Shown here: one piece after another, positions 26,715-35,095 of the stretch | Layout of the letters: each line of letters opens with the position of its first letter | Numbering within the stretch: the stretch's first letter is position 1 | NCBI RefSeq assembly: GCF_014201115.1 | Contig: NZ_JACHDO010000001.1 | Location: forward strand, 6,262,001-6,326,000 | Length of the DNA stretch: 64,000 bases | Source of the DNA: Nocardiopsis metallicus | GTDB lineage: Bacteria > Actinomycetota > Actinomycetes > Streptosporangiales > Streptosporangiaceae | Reading direction: 5' to 3' | Translations under genes and position numbers: made by a program | Notes under the pieces: model-generated | Database searches by the model: none | The model's input: the letters and a program-made list of their open reading frames with translations, nothing else | Told to the model about the DNA's origin: nothing

Positions 26715-27146
26715 ATGGACAACACAGACGCACCCGTTCGCTTCGACACCAAGATCGCCGTCCTGCTCCGTGACGACCTGGCCGTCTGGCAGCGGCTCAA
26801 CGTGACGGCCTTCCTGGTCAGCGGTCTCGGCAGCCGGGTTCCGGAGCTGATCGGCGAACCCTACGAGGACGCGGACGGCACCGCCTACCTGCCGATGTTC
26901 CGCCAGCCGGTCATGGTCTTCGAGGCCGACAAGGAGACCCTGACCAAGGCGCACACCCGGGCCGTGGCCCGGGACGCCGACCTCGCCGTGTTCACCTCGG
27001 ACCTGTTCGCCACCGGCAACGACCGGGACAACCGGGCCGCCGTGCGGGCGGTGGGCAGGGACTCGCTGGACCTGGTGGGAATGGCGGTGCACGGGCCGAA
27101 GAACGGCGTGGACAAGATCGTCAAGGGCGCCCGGATGCACCGCTGA
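26715..27146 (+). CDS. DUF2000-family protein
   Basis: About 143-aa protein. It matches DUF2000 (FDTKIAVLLRDDLAVWQRLN, NVTAFLVSGL, then DLAVFTSDLFATGND). The fold resembles peptidyl-tRNA hydrolase 2-like domains; function unknown. ATG 26715 is preferred over ATG 26706 because GAGG sits at a workable distance. The 3' end overlaps the convergent AraC gene by 26 bases. DUF2000 genes are commonly paired with AraC regulators. Confidence 0.88.
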   Translation: MDNTDAPVRFDTKIAVLLRDDLAVWQRLNVTAFLVSGLGSRVPELIGEPYEDADGTAYLPMFRQPVMVFEADKETLTKAHTRAVARDADLAVFTSDLFATGNDRDNRAAVRAVGRDSLDLVGMAVHGPKNGVDKIVKGARMHR

Positions 27147-27978
27147 GGTCGGTGCCGCTGCGCAGAGCCCGTGCGTAGCGGCCGGGCGGGAGGCCGAGCA
27201 CTCGTTTGAAGTGGCGGTTCAGGTGGGCCTGGTCGTGGAAGCCCGAATCCGCCGCCGCGTGCGCGGGGGCCCGGCCTTCGAGGATCAGCCGCCGGGCGAG
27301 ATCCACCCGGCGTCCCACCAGGTACTGGTGCGGGGGCATCCCGAACCGGCGGGTGAACGCTCGGGCCAGGTGGACCGGGTGGGCGTGTAGGAGCGCGGCG
27401 GCCCCGGCCAGGGAGATCCCCTCGACGGTGCGCGCGTCCAGCAGGTCCCGCAGCCGGTCGGCCAGGCCCGGGTCGTCGGTGACCGGGCCCGCCTCTAGGT
27501 CGTCGAGCAGGTGCTGGCGCAGTCGCTCGGAGACCAGTGCCAGACGGCTCTCCGCCTCCAGCTGTTCCCCCGGCTGGAAGAGGGCGCCGTGCAGCTGGTG
27601 GATGCGGTGGCGCAGCAGGGGGTCGTCGAACATCGGGTGGTCCACCGCGCTGCCCACCAGGTCCGGGTCGATCTGCTCCGGCTCCAGGTACAGCACCCGT
27701 TTGCGCAGCCCCTGCTCGGTGGTGGGGGTGCCGTTGTGCGGGACGTGCGGCGGCAGCAGCGTCACCGTCCGGTTGAGAGCGCCGTGCTCGTGACGGCCCA
27801 GGTCGTAGCGGACGGTCCCGGAATCGATGATGAGCAGGGTCCAGGACCGGTGCGTGTGCATCGGGTAGGCGTGCTGGCGCATGTGGGTGTGGAACACCTC
27901 GGCGATGCCGTCGATGGCCGGTTTGAGGACCACGGTGTCCGCGTGGCCGTCCCGCTCCGATCGCCTGCCCGAACCCAT
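27121..27978 (-). CDS. AraC-family transcriptional regulator
   Basis: 285 aa: N-terminal cupin-like sensor (HMRQHAYPMHTHRSWTLLII) and C-terminal double HTH (GISLAGAAALLHAHPVHLAR, then SGFHDQAHLNRHFKRVLGLP PGRYA). It is convergent with, and overlaps, the DUF2000 gene by 26 bases. It probably controls that gene or itself. The ligand is unknown. Confidence 0.92.
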   Translation of the reverse strand: MGSGRRSERDGHADTVVLKPAIDGIAEVFHTHMRQHAYPMHTHRSWTLLIIDSGTVRYDLGRHEHGALNRTVTLLPPHVPHNGTPTTEQGLRKRVLYLEPEQIDPDLVGSAVDHPMFDDPLLRHRIHQLHGALFQPGEQLEAESRLALVSERLRQHLLDDLEAGPVTDDPGLADRLRDLLDARTVEGISLAGAAALLHAHPVHLARAFTRRFGMPPHQYLVGRRVDLARRLILEGRAPAHAAADSGFHDQAHLNRHFKRVLGLPPGRYARALRSGTDLSGASGRP

Positions 27979-28084
27979 ATCCGAACCCTACGCCGCACCG
28001 CCGCGGGTGTGCTCCGAGGGCTCCGGTGCGATCCGGGGTCCGGCGCGCGCACGGGCACGTTCGGGGCTTCCCCCTCTCACCGAA

Positions 28085-28123
28085 ACCGGAGCCCAGCGCT
28101 GAACCCTCGCGCTGGGCTCCGGT
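28085..28123. terminator. Strong hairpin terminator
   Basis: ACCGGAGCCCAGCGC and GCGCTGGGCTCCGGT form a perfect 15-bp stem with a nine-base loop. It lies 46 bases past the stop of the minus-strand gene at 28169 and upstream of the AraC gene, so it isolates the two. Confidence 0.85.
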
Positions 28124-28168
28124 CCTCTCCGGACTGGCCTGGTCGGTGTGCCATGGGTTCGCGCTCGG

Positions 28169-28714
28169 TTAGGGCACGAACCCGACGTTGTGCGCGAAAC
28201 CCTCGGCCAGGGCCTCGGTGACCGTCAGCCCGAACAACAGCGCGGAGCTCAGAGCGGCGGCGGGCCAGGCCCACCACCGGCGGGGTGCCCGGTGTCGGCC
28301 GCGCGGTGGCGCGGGGGCCGTTTGCGCCGCGAGGTAGGCCTCCGCTTCTGCCACAGCTGCTTCGAGCTTCCGGGCTTCACGTTCTTCCTGTTCGCGTCGT
28401 TGGCGGGCCACGTGGAACCAGTGCGGGGTCGGGCCGTGCTCGAGCATGTGCGCCACCCGGGGGTTGCCCTGCATCTGGCGCAGCAACCGCTCTCGGCGCT
28501 CCTGGTGAGATTCGGGCGCGATCGGGTCGGCCGACCGGGAGCGCGCGCTGGTCGGGTGCGCCGATCCGGGGCGGGAGAAGCGCTGCCCCCGGGGTGTGCT
28601 GAGGACCGATCGCACCCGGCTGGACTGGGCCAGGTCGCCGGGGCGGGTGCGGGAGGGCCAGCGGCGTTCCGCGAACGGGGGTGTGAGGGCGTGGATGTTT
28701 GACACAATGGCCAT
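28169..28714 (-). CDS. Unknown protein with C-terminal membrane segment
   Basis: 181 aa, not recognised. The N-terminal 70 residues are basic and low-complexity. A helical, coiled-coil-like stretch with alternating Glu/Arg (REQEEREARKLEAAVAEAEA) follows, then a basic linker and one hydrophobic segment (WWAWPAAALSSALLFGLTVT) near the C-terminus. It may be a tail-anchored protein. It is last in a run of minus-strand small genes that starts at 29865. Confidence 0.6.
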   Translation of the reverse strand: MAIVSNIHALTPPFAERRWPSRTRPGDLAQSSRVRSVLSTPRGQRFSRPGSAHPTSARSRSADPIAPESHQERRERLLRQMQGNPRVAHMLEHGPTPHWFHVARQRREQEEREARKLEAAVAEAEAYLAAQTAPAPPRGRHRAPRRWWAWPAAALSSALLFGLTVTEALAEGFAHNVGFVP

Positions 28715-28815
28715 GTCGGCAACTCTTCTCTTCGATGTGGTTGGTTGTCGGCCTGCTCTGGGGGTGTTGTCGCACCCGCCAGAGCTTTCTCATGAGCGCT
28801 GAAGACCCGGAGGGT

Positions 28816-28947
28816 TCAGCGTGTGGCGGTGATCGTGTGCCCGCAGTAGCGGCAGGTCGCGGTGGCCGTACTGCCGCGCTTCACCGGGGGTTGGTCCGGG
28901 ATGTAATCGTGGCCGTTCCGGTCTGAGCAGCGCGTTCGGTTGTCCAT
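28816..28947 (-). CDS. Short zinc-ribbon-like protein (43 aa)
   Basis: Small frame: ATG 28947 to TGA 28816. The product starts MDNRTRCSDRNGHDY and ends TCRYCGHTITATR. The C-x2-C-G-H knuckle plus an upstream Cys-x5-His could bind a zinc ion, as in very small zinc-ribbon or HNH-like proteins of actinomycete accessory loci. It sits between two other minus-strand small genes and is likely co-transcribed with them. Function unknown. Confidence 0.6.
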   Translation of the reverse strand: MDNRTRCSDRNGHDYIPDQPPVKRGSTATATCRYCGHTITATR

Positions 28948-29033
28948 CGCACCCGTGTCCTGTGGGGGCTAGCCGCACGCCCGCCGGGCCTTGACGGCCT
29001 GCGGGCGTGCGGCGTTGTGAAGGTGAGCGAGGC

Positions 29034-29581
29034 TCAGTTGGCGGGCATCTGGGTGTGCTCCGGATTGCCGTTGACCAGGTGGCGGCGGAAGAGCAGGTAC
29101 AGGAGCTCGTTGCGGCTGGAGGCGGTGATGCGCTCGTACGGGTCGCCCTCCCCTGCCCAGCCGATGGGGCGGAAGGCCACGAACGTCTCGTGGGGCGGCT
29201 TGCCCTCGATGGTCATGCACCAGTGCTTGTAGAGCAACGGGCACAACACGTGCTCGGGGACGGGCAGCTCCCCCTCGAAGGAGGGCGGGCTCGCCTGCGC
29301 GGGGAGGGGCAGGCGGGCGCCGTCACTGCCGATCGCCCCGACCATCCGGACCGTGGGGGAGTGCGGGTCGGGGTGGTGGGCGATTGCTTGGTCGACGAGC
29401 CCGGTCGCCAGCTCGCAGTCCCTTTCCTCACGGGCCAGGCGCAACGCCTCCCGGACCAGGGGGAGCCGGTTGCGCAGGGTGTGGGAGTGCCACTCGGCCA
29501 GCTGGGAGGGGTCAGGTGCGCGGGCGGCTGGAGGGCTTCTTCGACGACGGTGAGCAGGTCATCGGTGTAGATGTCCAGCAT
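29034..29581 (-). pseudogene. Unknown protein interrupted by a one-base frameshift
   Basis: The gene starts at ATG 29581 (overlapping the previous stop as TGATG) and reads MLDIYTDDLLTVVEEALQPP. The sensible continuation, APDPSQLAEWHSHTLRNRLP, then ending EHTQMPAN, is in another frame. One missing base around 29515-29525, in a C/G-rich run, would restore a single protein of about 182 aa. The second part has no good start of its own (only a TTG at 29444). It could be a genuine mutation or a sequencing error. The product is not recognised. Confidence 0.65.
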
Positions 29582-29865
29582 CAGAAGGCCACCCCCAGCT
29601 GGCGCAGCCCGGTCAGGAGCATCTGCAGGATTTGCAGGGGCGCGGTCTCCAGCGGCCACCGCCGAGGCCTGGAGGCGGCCAGCGGGCGGCGGGGCAGGGG
29701 AACCGGGAGCACGGGCCCGTGCGGGCGAGGTTCGGGGTGAGGCGTGGCCGTCATCGCGAAGGCACGGACACGACCGGCCTTGCGGGGACGACGGCGACGC
29801 ATCGCTTCGGAAGCCAACCAGCGCACGCGCGCCAGCTCAGAGAGATTCAGGTAGCGGGGCGCCAT
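29581..29865 (-). CDS. Unknown basic 94-aa protein
   Basis: Begins MAPRYLNLSELARVRWLASE, then an Arg-rich stretch (AMRRRRPRKAGRVR), a Pro-rich middle, and a hydrophobic/helical C-terminus (LQILQMLLTGLRQLGVAF). AGGAGGT precedes the ATG at a good distance. It is first in a minus-strand operon and is coupled to the next gene through TGATG. It is divergent from an XRE-family regulator. No family recognised. Confidence 0.6.
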   Translation of the reverse strand: MAPRYLNLSELARVRWLASEAMRRRRPRKAGRVRAFAMTATPHPEPRPHGPVLPVPLPRRPLAASRPRRWPLETAPLQILQMLLTGLRQLGVAF

Positions 29866-29936
29866 GGGCGCGCACCTCCTGGTGCTCAGATGCTGGGAGG
29901 GAGGCCCAGCGCGGAAATGAGTGAGCTCAGAAAATC

Positions 29937-29998
29937 ATGAAATCCTCAGGGTTTCAATGAACATAGAAAATTAGATATACAGGGTGTGAGGATTTCAT
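29937..29998. promoter_or_regulatory. 12-bp inverted repeat in the divergent promoter region
   Basis: ATGAAATCCTCA (29937-29948) and TGAGGATTTCAT (29987-29998) are perfect inverted copies 38 bases apart, flanking an A/T-rich core that includes TAGATATAC. It lies between the small-protein operon and the XRE gene, and is a good candidate for looping or dual-site binding by that regulator. Confidence 0.65.
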
Positions 29999-30073
29999 CC
30001 TGTCTGTAACTGGATGCCCGAATCGCCGACCAGCCGTAACATCCTGAGAGACACCACCCCCAGGAGAGAGCCC

Positions 30074-30922
30074 ATGCCTGACCCATCACGCCCGAGTGTC
30101 CGCAGGCGACGACTCTCGGAGGAACTTCGTCGCTACCGGATCGCAGCGGGCATGACCCTGGACGATGCGGCAGCCGCCACCGAATGGAGCGTCGGCAAGG
30201 TCTCCAATATCGAGACCGGCGTCCGACTTCGCCCCAGCGTGGTCGAGGTGCGGGCCTTGCTCGACGTCTATGAGGTGACCGACCGACAGCGCCGGGAAGC
30301 CCTGTTCGCGATCACTCGGCAAGCAGGCAAGAAGGGTTGGTGGACGAAGTACAGCGATGTCATCCCAGACGAGTTCCCGGTTCTGGAGTCCGACGCCACG
30401 GCGATCAGCACTTACGAACCGATGATCATCCCAGGGCTGCTGCAGACGCCGGGCTATGTGGAGCTTCTGACGCGTTCGGGGAATCTGATCCGAGACCCGG
30501 TCGACATTCTGCGCTCGGTAGACGCGCGACGCCGTCGACAGGAAATCCTCACTCGCGCGGACGGCCCCGACCTCTGGGCGGTCATCGACGCGGGTGCTGT
30601 TGAGCGGCTGCGCGCTATACCTGAGGTCTGCCGTGAACAGGTGAGCCATCTGGCTGATGTGGCAGACAACGGCGACGGGATCACGGTCCAGGTAGTCCCG
30701 TTCAGCGCGGGGATCCACGCTGGTGCCAAGGGCAGCTTCGTCCTGATGGATTTCGCCGCCGCTGATCCTGTGGTGTACCTCGAAATGGACCAAGACGGCC
30801 TCTTTCTGGAGGAACCAGACGAAGTCACTCGCTACCGGAACCTTTTCAACCACCTCGTGAGCAGGTCACTCAACGTCGACGAGAGCGTCGCCTACCTGCG
30901 CGAGATAGCCAAAGCACCCTGA
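30074..30922 (+). CDS. XRE-family regulator with DUF5753 domain
   Basis: 282 aa. The N-terminal helix-turn-helix (LSEELRRYRIAAGMTLDDAA, WSVGKVSNIETGVRLRPSVV) is followed by a DUF5753 domain (STYEPMIIPGLLQTPGYVEL, then RRRRQEILTRADGPDLWAVI and VQVVPFSAGIHAGAKGSFVL). Such proteins are very common in actinomycetes, usually next to DUF397 genes, and some act in development or antibiotic regulation. ATG 30074 has CAGGAGAG upstream. The DUF397 partner starts 11 bases after the stop. Confidence 0.93.
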   Translation: MPDPSRPSVRRRRLSEELRRYRIAAGMTLDDAAAATEWSVGKVSNIETGVRLRPSVVEVRALLDVYEVTDRQRREALFAITRQAGKKGWWTKYSDVIPDEFPVLESDATAISTYEPMIIPGLLQTPGYVELLTRSGNLIRDPVDILRSVDARRRRQEILTRADGPDLWAVIDAGAVERLRAIPEVCREQVSHLADVADNGDGITVQVVPFSAGIHAGAKGSFVLMDFAAADPVVYLEMDQDGLFLEEPDEVTRYRNLFNHLVSRSLNVDESVAYLREIAKAP

Positions 30923-30932
30923 GAGAGCACCC

Positions 30933-31121
30933 GTGAACCTCATTCCCAATCCCGACGCCCTCGACTTCCGCACGTCCAGCTACAGCGACCGCAGCAACTG
31001 TGTCGCGGTCGCCGACGTTCCCGGGGGCACTGCGGTCCGCGACTCCAAACACCCTGAGCGCGGCTACCTTCCGTTCCCCGGCCCGGAGTGGGTCGCACTA
31101 CTGCGCACCACACGACCGTAG
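30933..31121 (+). CDS. DUF397-family small protein
   Basis: 62 aa with the classic DUF397 pattern: DFRTSSYSDRSNCVAVADVP, GTAVRDSKHPE, and FPGPEWVALL near the end. DUF397 proteins pair with XRE/DUF5753 regulators and are thought to modulate them, possibly as antitoxin- or anti-regulator-like partners. GTG 30933 follows the regulator by 11 bases; a hairpin terminator follows. Confidence 0.95.
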   Translation: MNLIPNPDALDFRTSSYSDRSNCVAVADVPGGTAVRDSKHPERGYLPFPGPEWVALLRTTRP

Positions 31122-31130
31122 GCACAAAGA

Positions 31131-31160
31131 AGGGAGCCCTCGCACCGGCGAGGGCTCCCT
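31131..31160 (+). terminator. Hairpin terminator after DUF397 gene
   Basis: AGGGAGCCCTCGC-ACCG-GCGAGGGCTCCCT is a perfect 13-bp stem with a tetraloop followed by TTTA, ten bases past the DUF397 stop. Confidence 0.88.
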
Positions 31161-31388
31161 TTACTCATTCCCGCGAACACTGTAGCCCGGGATGCCCGGA
31201 TGTCCGCGAAAGGGCGGAGCGCGGACGGCCCCTCTCATGTGACCCATGCCGCTCCGACGCACCCGCCCGCACCGAACCTCTGGCCGAGCAGGCGGCGTTA
31301 GCAGTCCTGCGTCAGCGCGGGCAGCGGTCACGAGACCGTGCCGTACCCCCGCTGGCCGCAGGAGAGCTCAGCCAGAGAGGACCATCCC

Positions 31389-32768
31389 TTGAGCCTTGTA
31401 GCCGATCGCCAGCCAGGTACGGAAGACACCGTCCGGCGGCGCCGCTCGCCCATCACCGCATGGCGCGACTTCGGTCGGCCGCCGCGTCTGATGGGGGTCG
31501 ACGTCGCGCGCGGGATCGCCGTCTTCGGAATGATCGCCGCCCACGCCGGTATCGCGGCCTCTCTCGAACTGCTCGACCCCCGCACCTGGGTCGCCCTGGC
31601 CGAGGGCCGCTCGTCGATCCTGTTCGCGGTCGTCGCCGGAATCTCGATCGCCTTCGCCGCTGGAGCCGGGAAACGGCCGACGGGCGAAGCACTGCGCTCG
31701 GCGCGGCTGCGCATGGCGGGGCGTGCGATCGCGGTTCTGGCGATCGGCCTCCTCCTCGAACTGCTCGGCAGCAGCATCGTGGTCATCCTCTCGGTCTACG
31801 GCGTGCTGTTCCTTCTCGTGATTCCGTTCCTCGGACTACGGCGCCGCACCCTCGTCCTCACGGCCCTCGCACTCGCCCTGACCGGGCCGACCCTCGTAGC
31901 GGTCGTGCAGACGCTCACGTTCGGGTCATGGGGCGAAGGCGTGGATTTCCTGATCAACGGGGTGTATCCGGTCACCGTGTGGCTGCCGCTGATGCTCACT
32001 GGAATCGCCGTGGGCCGTTGCACGCTCGGCGAGACCAGAACCGCCGTCGCCGTCTTGGGCGTCGGAGCGATCCTCACCGCTGGCGGGTACGCCCTCGGCG
32101 GACTCGTCGATGATCTGGACGGCGAGTCGGGCTCGTACGGGAGTTCGTCGATCGAGATGTACGAGTCGGTCGAGGAGTACGAGGAGCCGGAGGAGGTGCC
32201 GGGCGAGGACGTGGACCTGAGCGGCAAGGTCTGTGTCGAGGACTTCGACGGGTGGGTCACCTGCTTCAGCGAGGACTGGAGCGACGGCGAAGGCAGCGAC
32301 GGAGACGCCGAGGAGGGTGACGGCTACTTCGAGTCGATCGGCGGGTCCGACCTGGGTGCGGCGGTGCGAGCGGCCTGGAGCAGCGGCCCGCACTCGGGCG
32401 GCACCCTCGAAATCATCGCGTCGGGCGGCTTCGCGCTCGCCGTGGTCGGAGCGTGCCTGCTGCTCGCCGCCCCCCTGCGCTGGATTCTCATTCCGATCGC
32501 GGCGGTCGGCGCCATGCCGCTGACCGCCTACGCGGCGCACGTGGTCTCGTTCGCTGTGCTGAGCGATCCCGTCAACCTGGCCCCACAGGTTCTGGAGTGG
32601 GGCCCCGGCGGGCCTGGAACGGGCTTGTGGCTCGTGTCCGTCGGCGTCCTCCTGCTCGGGTGCACGCTGTGGGCCCTGACCGCCGGACGCGGCCCCCTCG
32701 AACGGATCACCGCCCGAGCCGCGCTGGCGGTGGACCGTCCCGCCGGGTCCGAGGGGGACCAGCGCTGA
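31389..32768 (+). CDS. DUF418/heparan-acetyltransferase-like membrane protein with acidic insert
   Basis: About 459 aa, polytopic. LMGVDVARGIAVFGMIAAHA at the start of the membrane domain is the signature of DUF418 and HGSNAT-like membrane acyltransferases. Between the middle and last membrane segments is an unusual loop of about 80 residues rich in Asp, Glu and Ser with a Cys pair (KVCVEDFDGWVTCFSEDW). It is probably extracytoplasmic and may bind cations. TTG 31389, with AGAGAGGA upstream, fits best; further upstream the frame is low-quality. Role unknown. Confidence 0.78.
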   Translation: MSLVADRQPGTEDTVRRRRSPITAWRDFGRPPRLMGVDVARGIAVFGMIAAHAGIAASLELLDPRTWVALAEGRSSILFAVVAGISIAFAAGAGKRPTGEALRSARLRMAGRAIAVLAIGLLLELLGSSIVVILSVYGVLFLLVIPFLGLRRRTLVLTALALALTGPTLVAVVQTLTFGSWGEGVDFLINGVYPVTVWLPLMLTGIAVGRCTLGETRTAVAVLGVGAILTAGGYALGGLVDDLDGESGSYGSSSIEMYESVEEYEEPEEVPGEDVDLSGKVCVEDFDGWVTCFSEDWSDGEGSDGDAEEGDGYFESIGGSDLGAAVRAAWSSGPHSGGTLEIIASGGFALAVVGACLLLAAPLRWILIPIAAVGAMPLTAYAAHVVSFAVLSDPVNLAPQVLEWGPGGPGTGLWLVSVGVLLLGCTLWALTAGRGPLERITARAALAVDRPAGSEGDQR

Positions 32769-32777
32769 CAGAGTGAG

Positions 32778-32831
32778 GGTCGAACGAGGGCGGGCAGCGG
32801 CTGGAGCATCCCGAGACGCCCTCGTTCGACC
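32778..32831. terminator. Inverted repeat after the membrane protein gene
   Basis: GGTCGAACGAGGGCG (32778) and CGCCCTCGTTCGACC (32817) are perfect 15-base inverted copies with a 24-base loop, starting ten bases after the stop and before a convergent GNAT gene. Probably a bidirectional terminator. Confidence 0.65.
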
Positions 32832-32883
32832 TTGACGGGCCAGGACCGTCAAGTGCGGGGAACGGCCCTGGTGCGGTGGCGGT

Positions 32884-33342
32884 TCAGCGGCCTTCGCGGT
32901 CCACTCGCTTCCACGGCCAGTCGGTCGCCACCCACGCGGCGACGGCGTCGGCGAGGGGGCCGTCGAGGTCCGCCCGGTCGGCGCGTACCCAGGACTGGAC
33001 GGTCACGTCGTAGCCCGGGGAGCGCGTCGGATACAGGTACACGCAGCCGATGACGTCGTCGTCGCCGGGATCGAGCACGGTGAAGGTGAAGCCCTTGCGC
33101 GCCGCGAAGTCGTCCGCGTGCCGCCTGAGGTCAGCCAGGTTGGCCTCCGGGGACATCCCCTCGAACGGTGGCCAGCTCCCGTCCGGGTAGCCCGGGGTCG
33201 CACGGATGTGTTCGATGCTCGAAGTCCAGGCGGCGAGGTCCGCCTCGTTGTGCTGGGGGCCGAGTGGTTCGAGGCGGAACCGCTCGGTGGTCAGGGAGGT
33301 CGGCGGTTCGAAGTCTTCCGGTACGAACGCGTCAGAGGCCAT
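32884..33342 (-). CDS. GNAT-family N-acetyltransferase
   Basis: 152 aa. TERFRLEPLGPQHNEADLAA at the N-terminus and the beta-strand region FTFTVLDPGDDDVIGCVYLY match the GNAT fold; the usual R/Q-x-x-G-x-A loop is not clear, so the acetyl-CoA site is degenerate or the protein has another role. ATG 33342 is used. Substrate unknown. It is convergent with the membrane protein gene upstream. Confidence 0.75.
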   Translation of the reverse strand: MASDAFVPEDFEPPTSLTTERFRLEPLGPQHNEADLAAWTSSIEHIRATPGYPDGSWPPFEGMSPEANLADLRRHADDFAARKGFTFTVLDPGDDDVIGCVYLYPTRSPGYDVTVQSWVRADRADLDGPLADAVAAWVATDWPWKRVDREGR

Positions 33343-33607
33343 GGCGTGATCCTAGTCCGCGTCCGTCGGGGCGTAGCGGGGGAGCTCCATGGCGGACGAG
33401 GAGCCCCTCCGGCCCCGACGAGGAGAGCGGCGCTTTGCCGGTGCTGACCAAGGAGGCGGAGCCGGTGTCCTCGGCTCCGGACCGAACGCCCGGGTTCCAG
33501 CAGTGGCCCACGGCAGTGGTCAGGACCAACAGCTGTGACCGGCGGCGGTTGTCCACAGCCTGGGGCCGCCCGATGCGACCGGTGCTCCGGGTGGGCACAA
33601 TGACGCC

Positions 33608-35005
33608 ATGAGGACCAACCCCAGCGGTGCACCGGACCGGACGACAACCCAGGCGTGGCAGGCGATCGGCGGCCACGCCGACCTCGTGGAACGGGTCTCC
33701 TACCGGGGCGCGGGAGAGGTGCTCCCCGCCGTGCTGCCGGTACGCGAACTGGCGCGGGCCACCGTGGGGGCGTGTTCCCTGGCCGCCGCCGAACTACTGG
33801 CCGCGCGGGGCGGCGGAGCGGTCCCCGGGGCGGTGGTCGACGAGGGCGCGGTGGCCACCGCCTTCATCAGCGAACGCCACCTGCTGGTGGACGGCCGCAA
33901 ACCGACCCCGTTCGCGCCGCTTTCCGGGTTCTGGCAGGCCGCCGACGGCTGGGTGCGCACCCACGCGAACTACCCGCACCACCGGACCCGGCTGCTGGCC
34001 GCGCTCGGACTCGACGCCGAGGCGGGACCGGAGGAGCTCAGCCGGGAAGTGGCCACCCGGTCCGCGCGCCAGGTCCAGGAGGCGGTCTACGCCGGGGGAG
34101 GCCTGGCGGTCGCCGTGGCCCCCGCGCCGGGGGAGGACGGGGAACCCGGTAGGCCGGGGGACTTCAAGGCGGCGGGGCTTCCGTTGGCCGAGGCCGACGT
34201 GGTGGGCGAGGACGGCGGACGCCGACTTGCCGGGGGCGAACTGCCCGCCAGCGGTGTGCGGGTCCTGGACCTGACCCGGGTGATCGCCGGGCCGGTCGCC
34301 ACCCGGACCCTGTCCCTGCTGGGCGCCGACGTGCTGCGGGTGGACTCCCCGAGGCTGGAGGAGGACCCCGACAGCCACACCGACACCGGTCTGGGCAAGC
34401 GCTCCACCCTGCTGGACCTGGACACCGCCGAGGGGCGGGGTGTCTTCGAGGAACTGCTGGCCACGGCCGACGTGGTGGTGACCGGCTACCGTCCGGGCGG
34501 CCTGGACCGCCACGGGCTGGCGGCCGAGGAACTGATCGCCCGCCGCCCGGGTCTGATCGTCGCGCAGCTGTGCGCCTGGGGCTGGACGGGGCCGTGGGCC
34601 GGGCGCCGAGGGTTCGACAGCCTGGTGCAGGCAGCGAGCGGGATCGCCTCGATCGAGGCGGGTTCCGGGGACCGGCCGGGGGTGCTGCCCGCCCAGGCGC
34701 TGGACCACGGCACCGGCTACCTGCTGGCCTCCGGGGTACTGCGCGCACTCACCGAACGCCAGACGGATGGCAGGGGCCGCCACCTGCGGTTCTCCCTGGC
34801 CGGAACGGCTGGCTGGCTGATGAACGACATCGTCCCGGAACCGGTCGAGGGCGAGGGGTACGACCCCGCCGCCTGGCTCACCGAGGGCTCGTCCGACTAC
34901 GGCAAGCTGCGCTACGCGGTCCCGCCGGTGGCCTACGAGGGCGGCCCGAGGGATTGGGCCACAGCTTCCACGCTGTGGGGAAGCGACCGCGCTGCCTGGC
35001 TCTGA
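33608..35005 (+). CDS. CaiB/BaiF-type CoA transferase (family III)
   Basis: 465 aa. The family III signature RVLDLTRVIAGPVATRTLSL LGADVLRVD begins at about residue 215, and the ADVVVTGYRPGGLDRHGL stretch follows. The N-terminal ~200 residues are an additional domain seen in longer CaiB-like proteins. Such enzymes move CoA between organic acids or racemise acyl-CoAs. The substrate is not evident. ATG 33608 follows a gene-free stretch of about 265 bases. Confidence 0.85.
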   Translation: MRTNPSGAPDRTTTQAWQAIGGHADLVERVSYRGAGEVLPAVLPVRELARATVGACSLAAAELLAARGGGAVPGAVVDEGAVATAFISERHLLVDGRKPTPFAPLSGFWQAADGWVRTHANYPHHRTRLLAALGLDAEAGPEELSREVATRSARQVQEAVYAGGGLAVAVAPAPGEDGEPGRPGDFKAAGLPLAEADVVGEDGGRRLAGGELPASGVRVLDLTRVIAGPVATRTLSLLGADVLRVDSPRLEEDPDSHTDTGLGKRSTLLDLDTAEGRGVFEELLATADVVVTGYRPGGLDRHGLAAEELIARRPGLIVAQLCAWGWTGPWAGRRGFDSLVQAASGIASIEAGSGDRPGVLPAQALDHGTGYLLASGVLRALTERQTDGRGRHLRFSLAGTAGWLMNDIVPEPVEGEGYDPAAWLTEGSSDYGKLRYAVPPVAYEGGPRDWATASTLWGSDRAAWL

Positions 35006-35095
35006 GTGCCCGCGCCCCCGCTCGGTGAAACGGTGGCGCGGTCGCTCCTCTCCGCGAACACCTGCTGCCTGGGCTCCGGGTTCGGGGTCTGGGGC

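Noticed and set aside
28790..28978. 62-codon minus-strand frame overlapping the zinc-ribbon gene
   Set aside because: Less protein-like than the overlapping 43-aa frame with the Cys-x2-Cys-Gly-His knuckle, which I kept.
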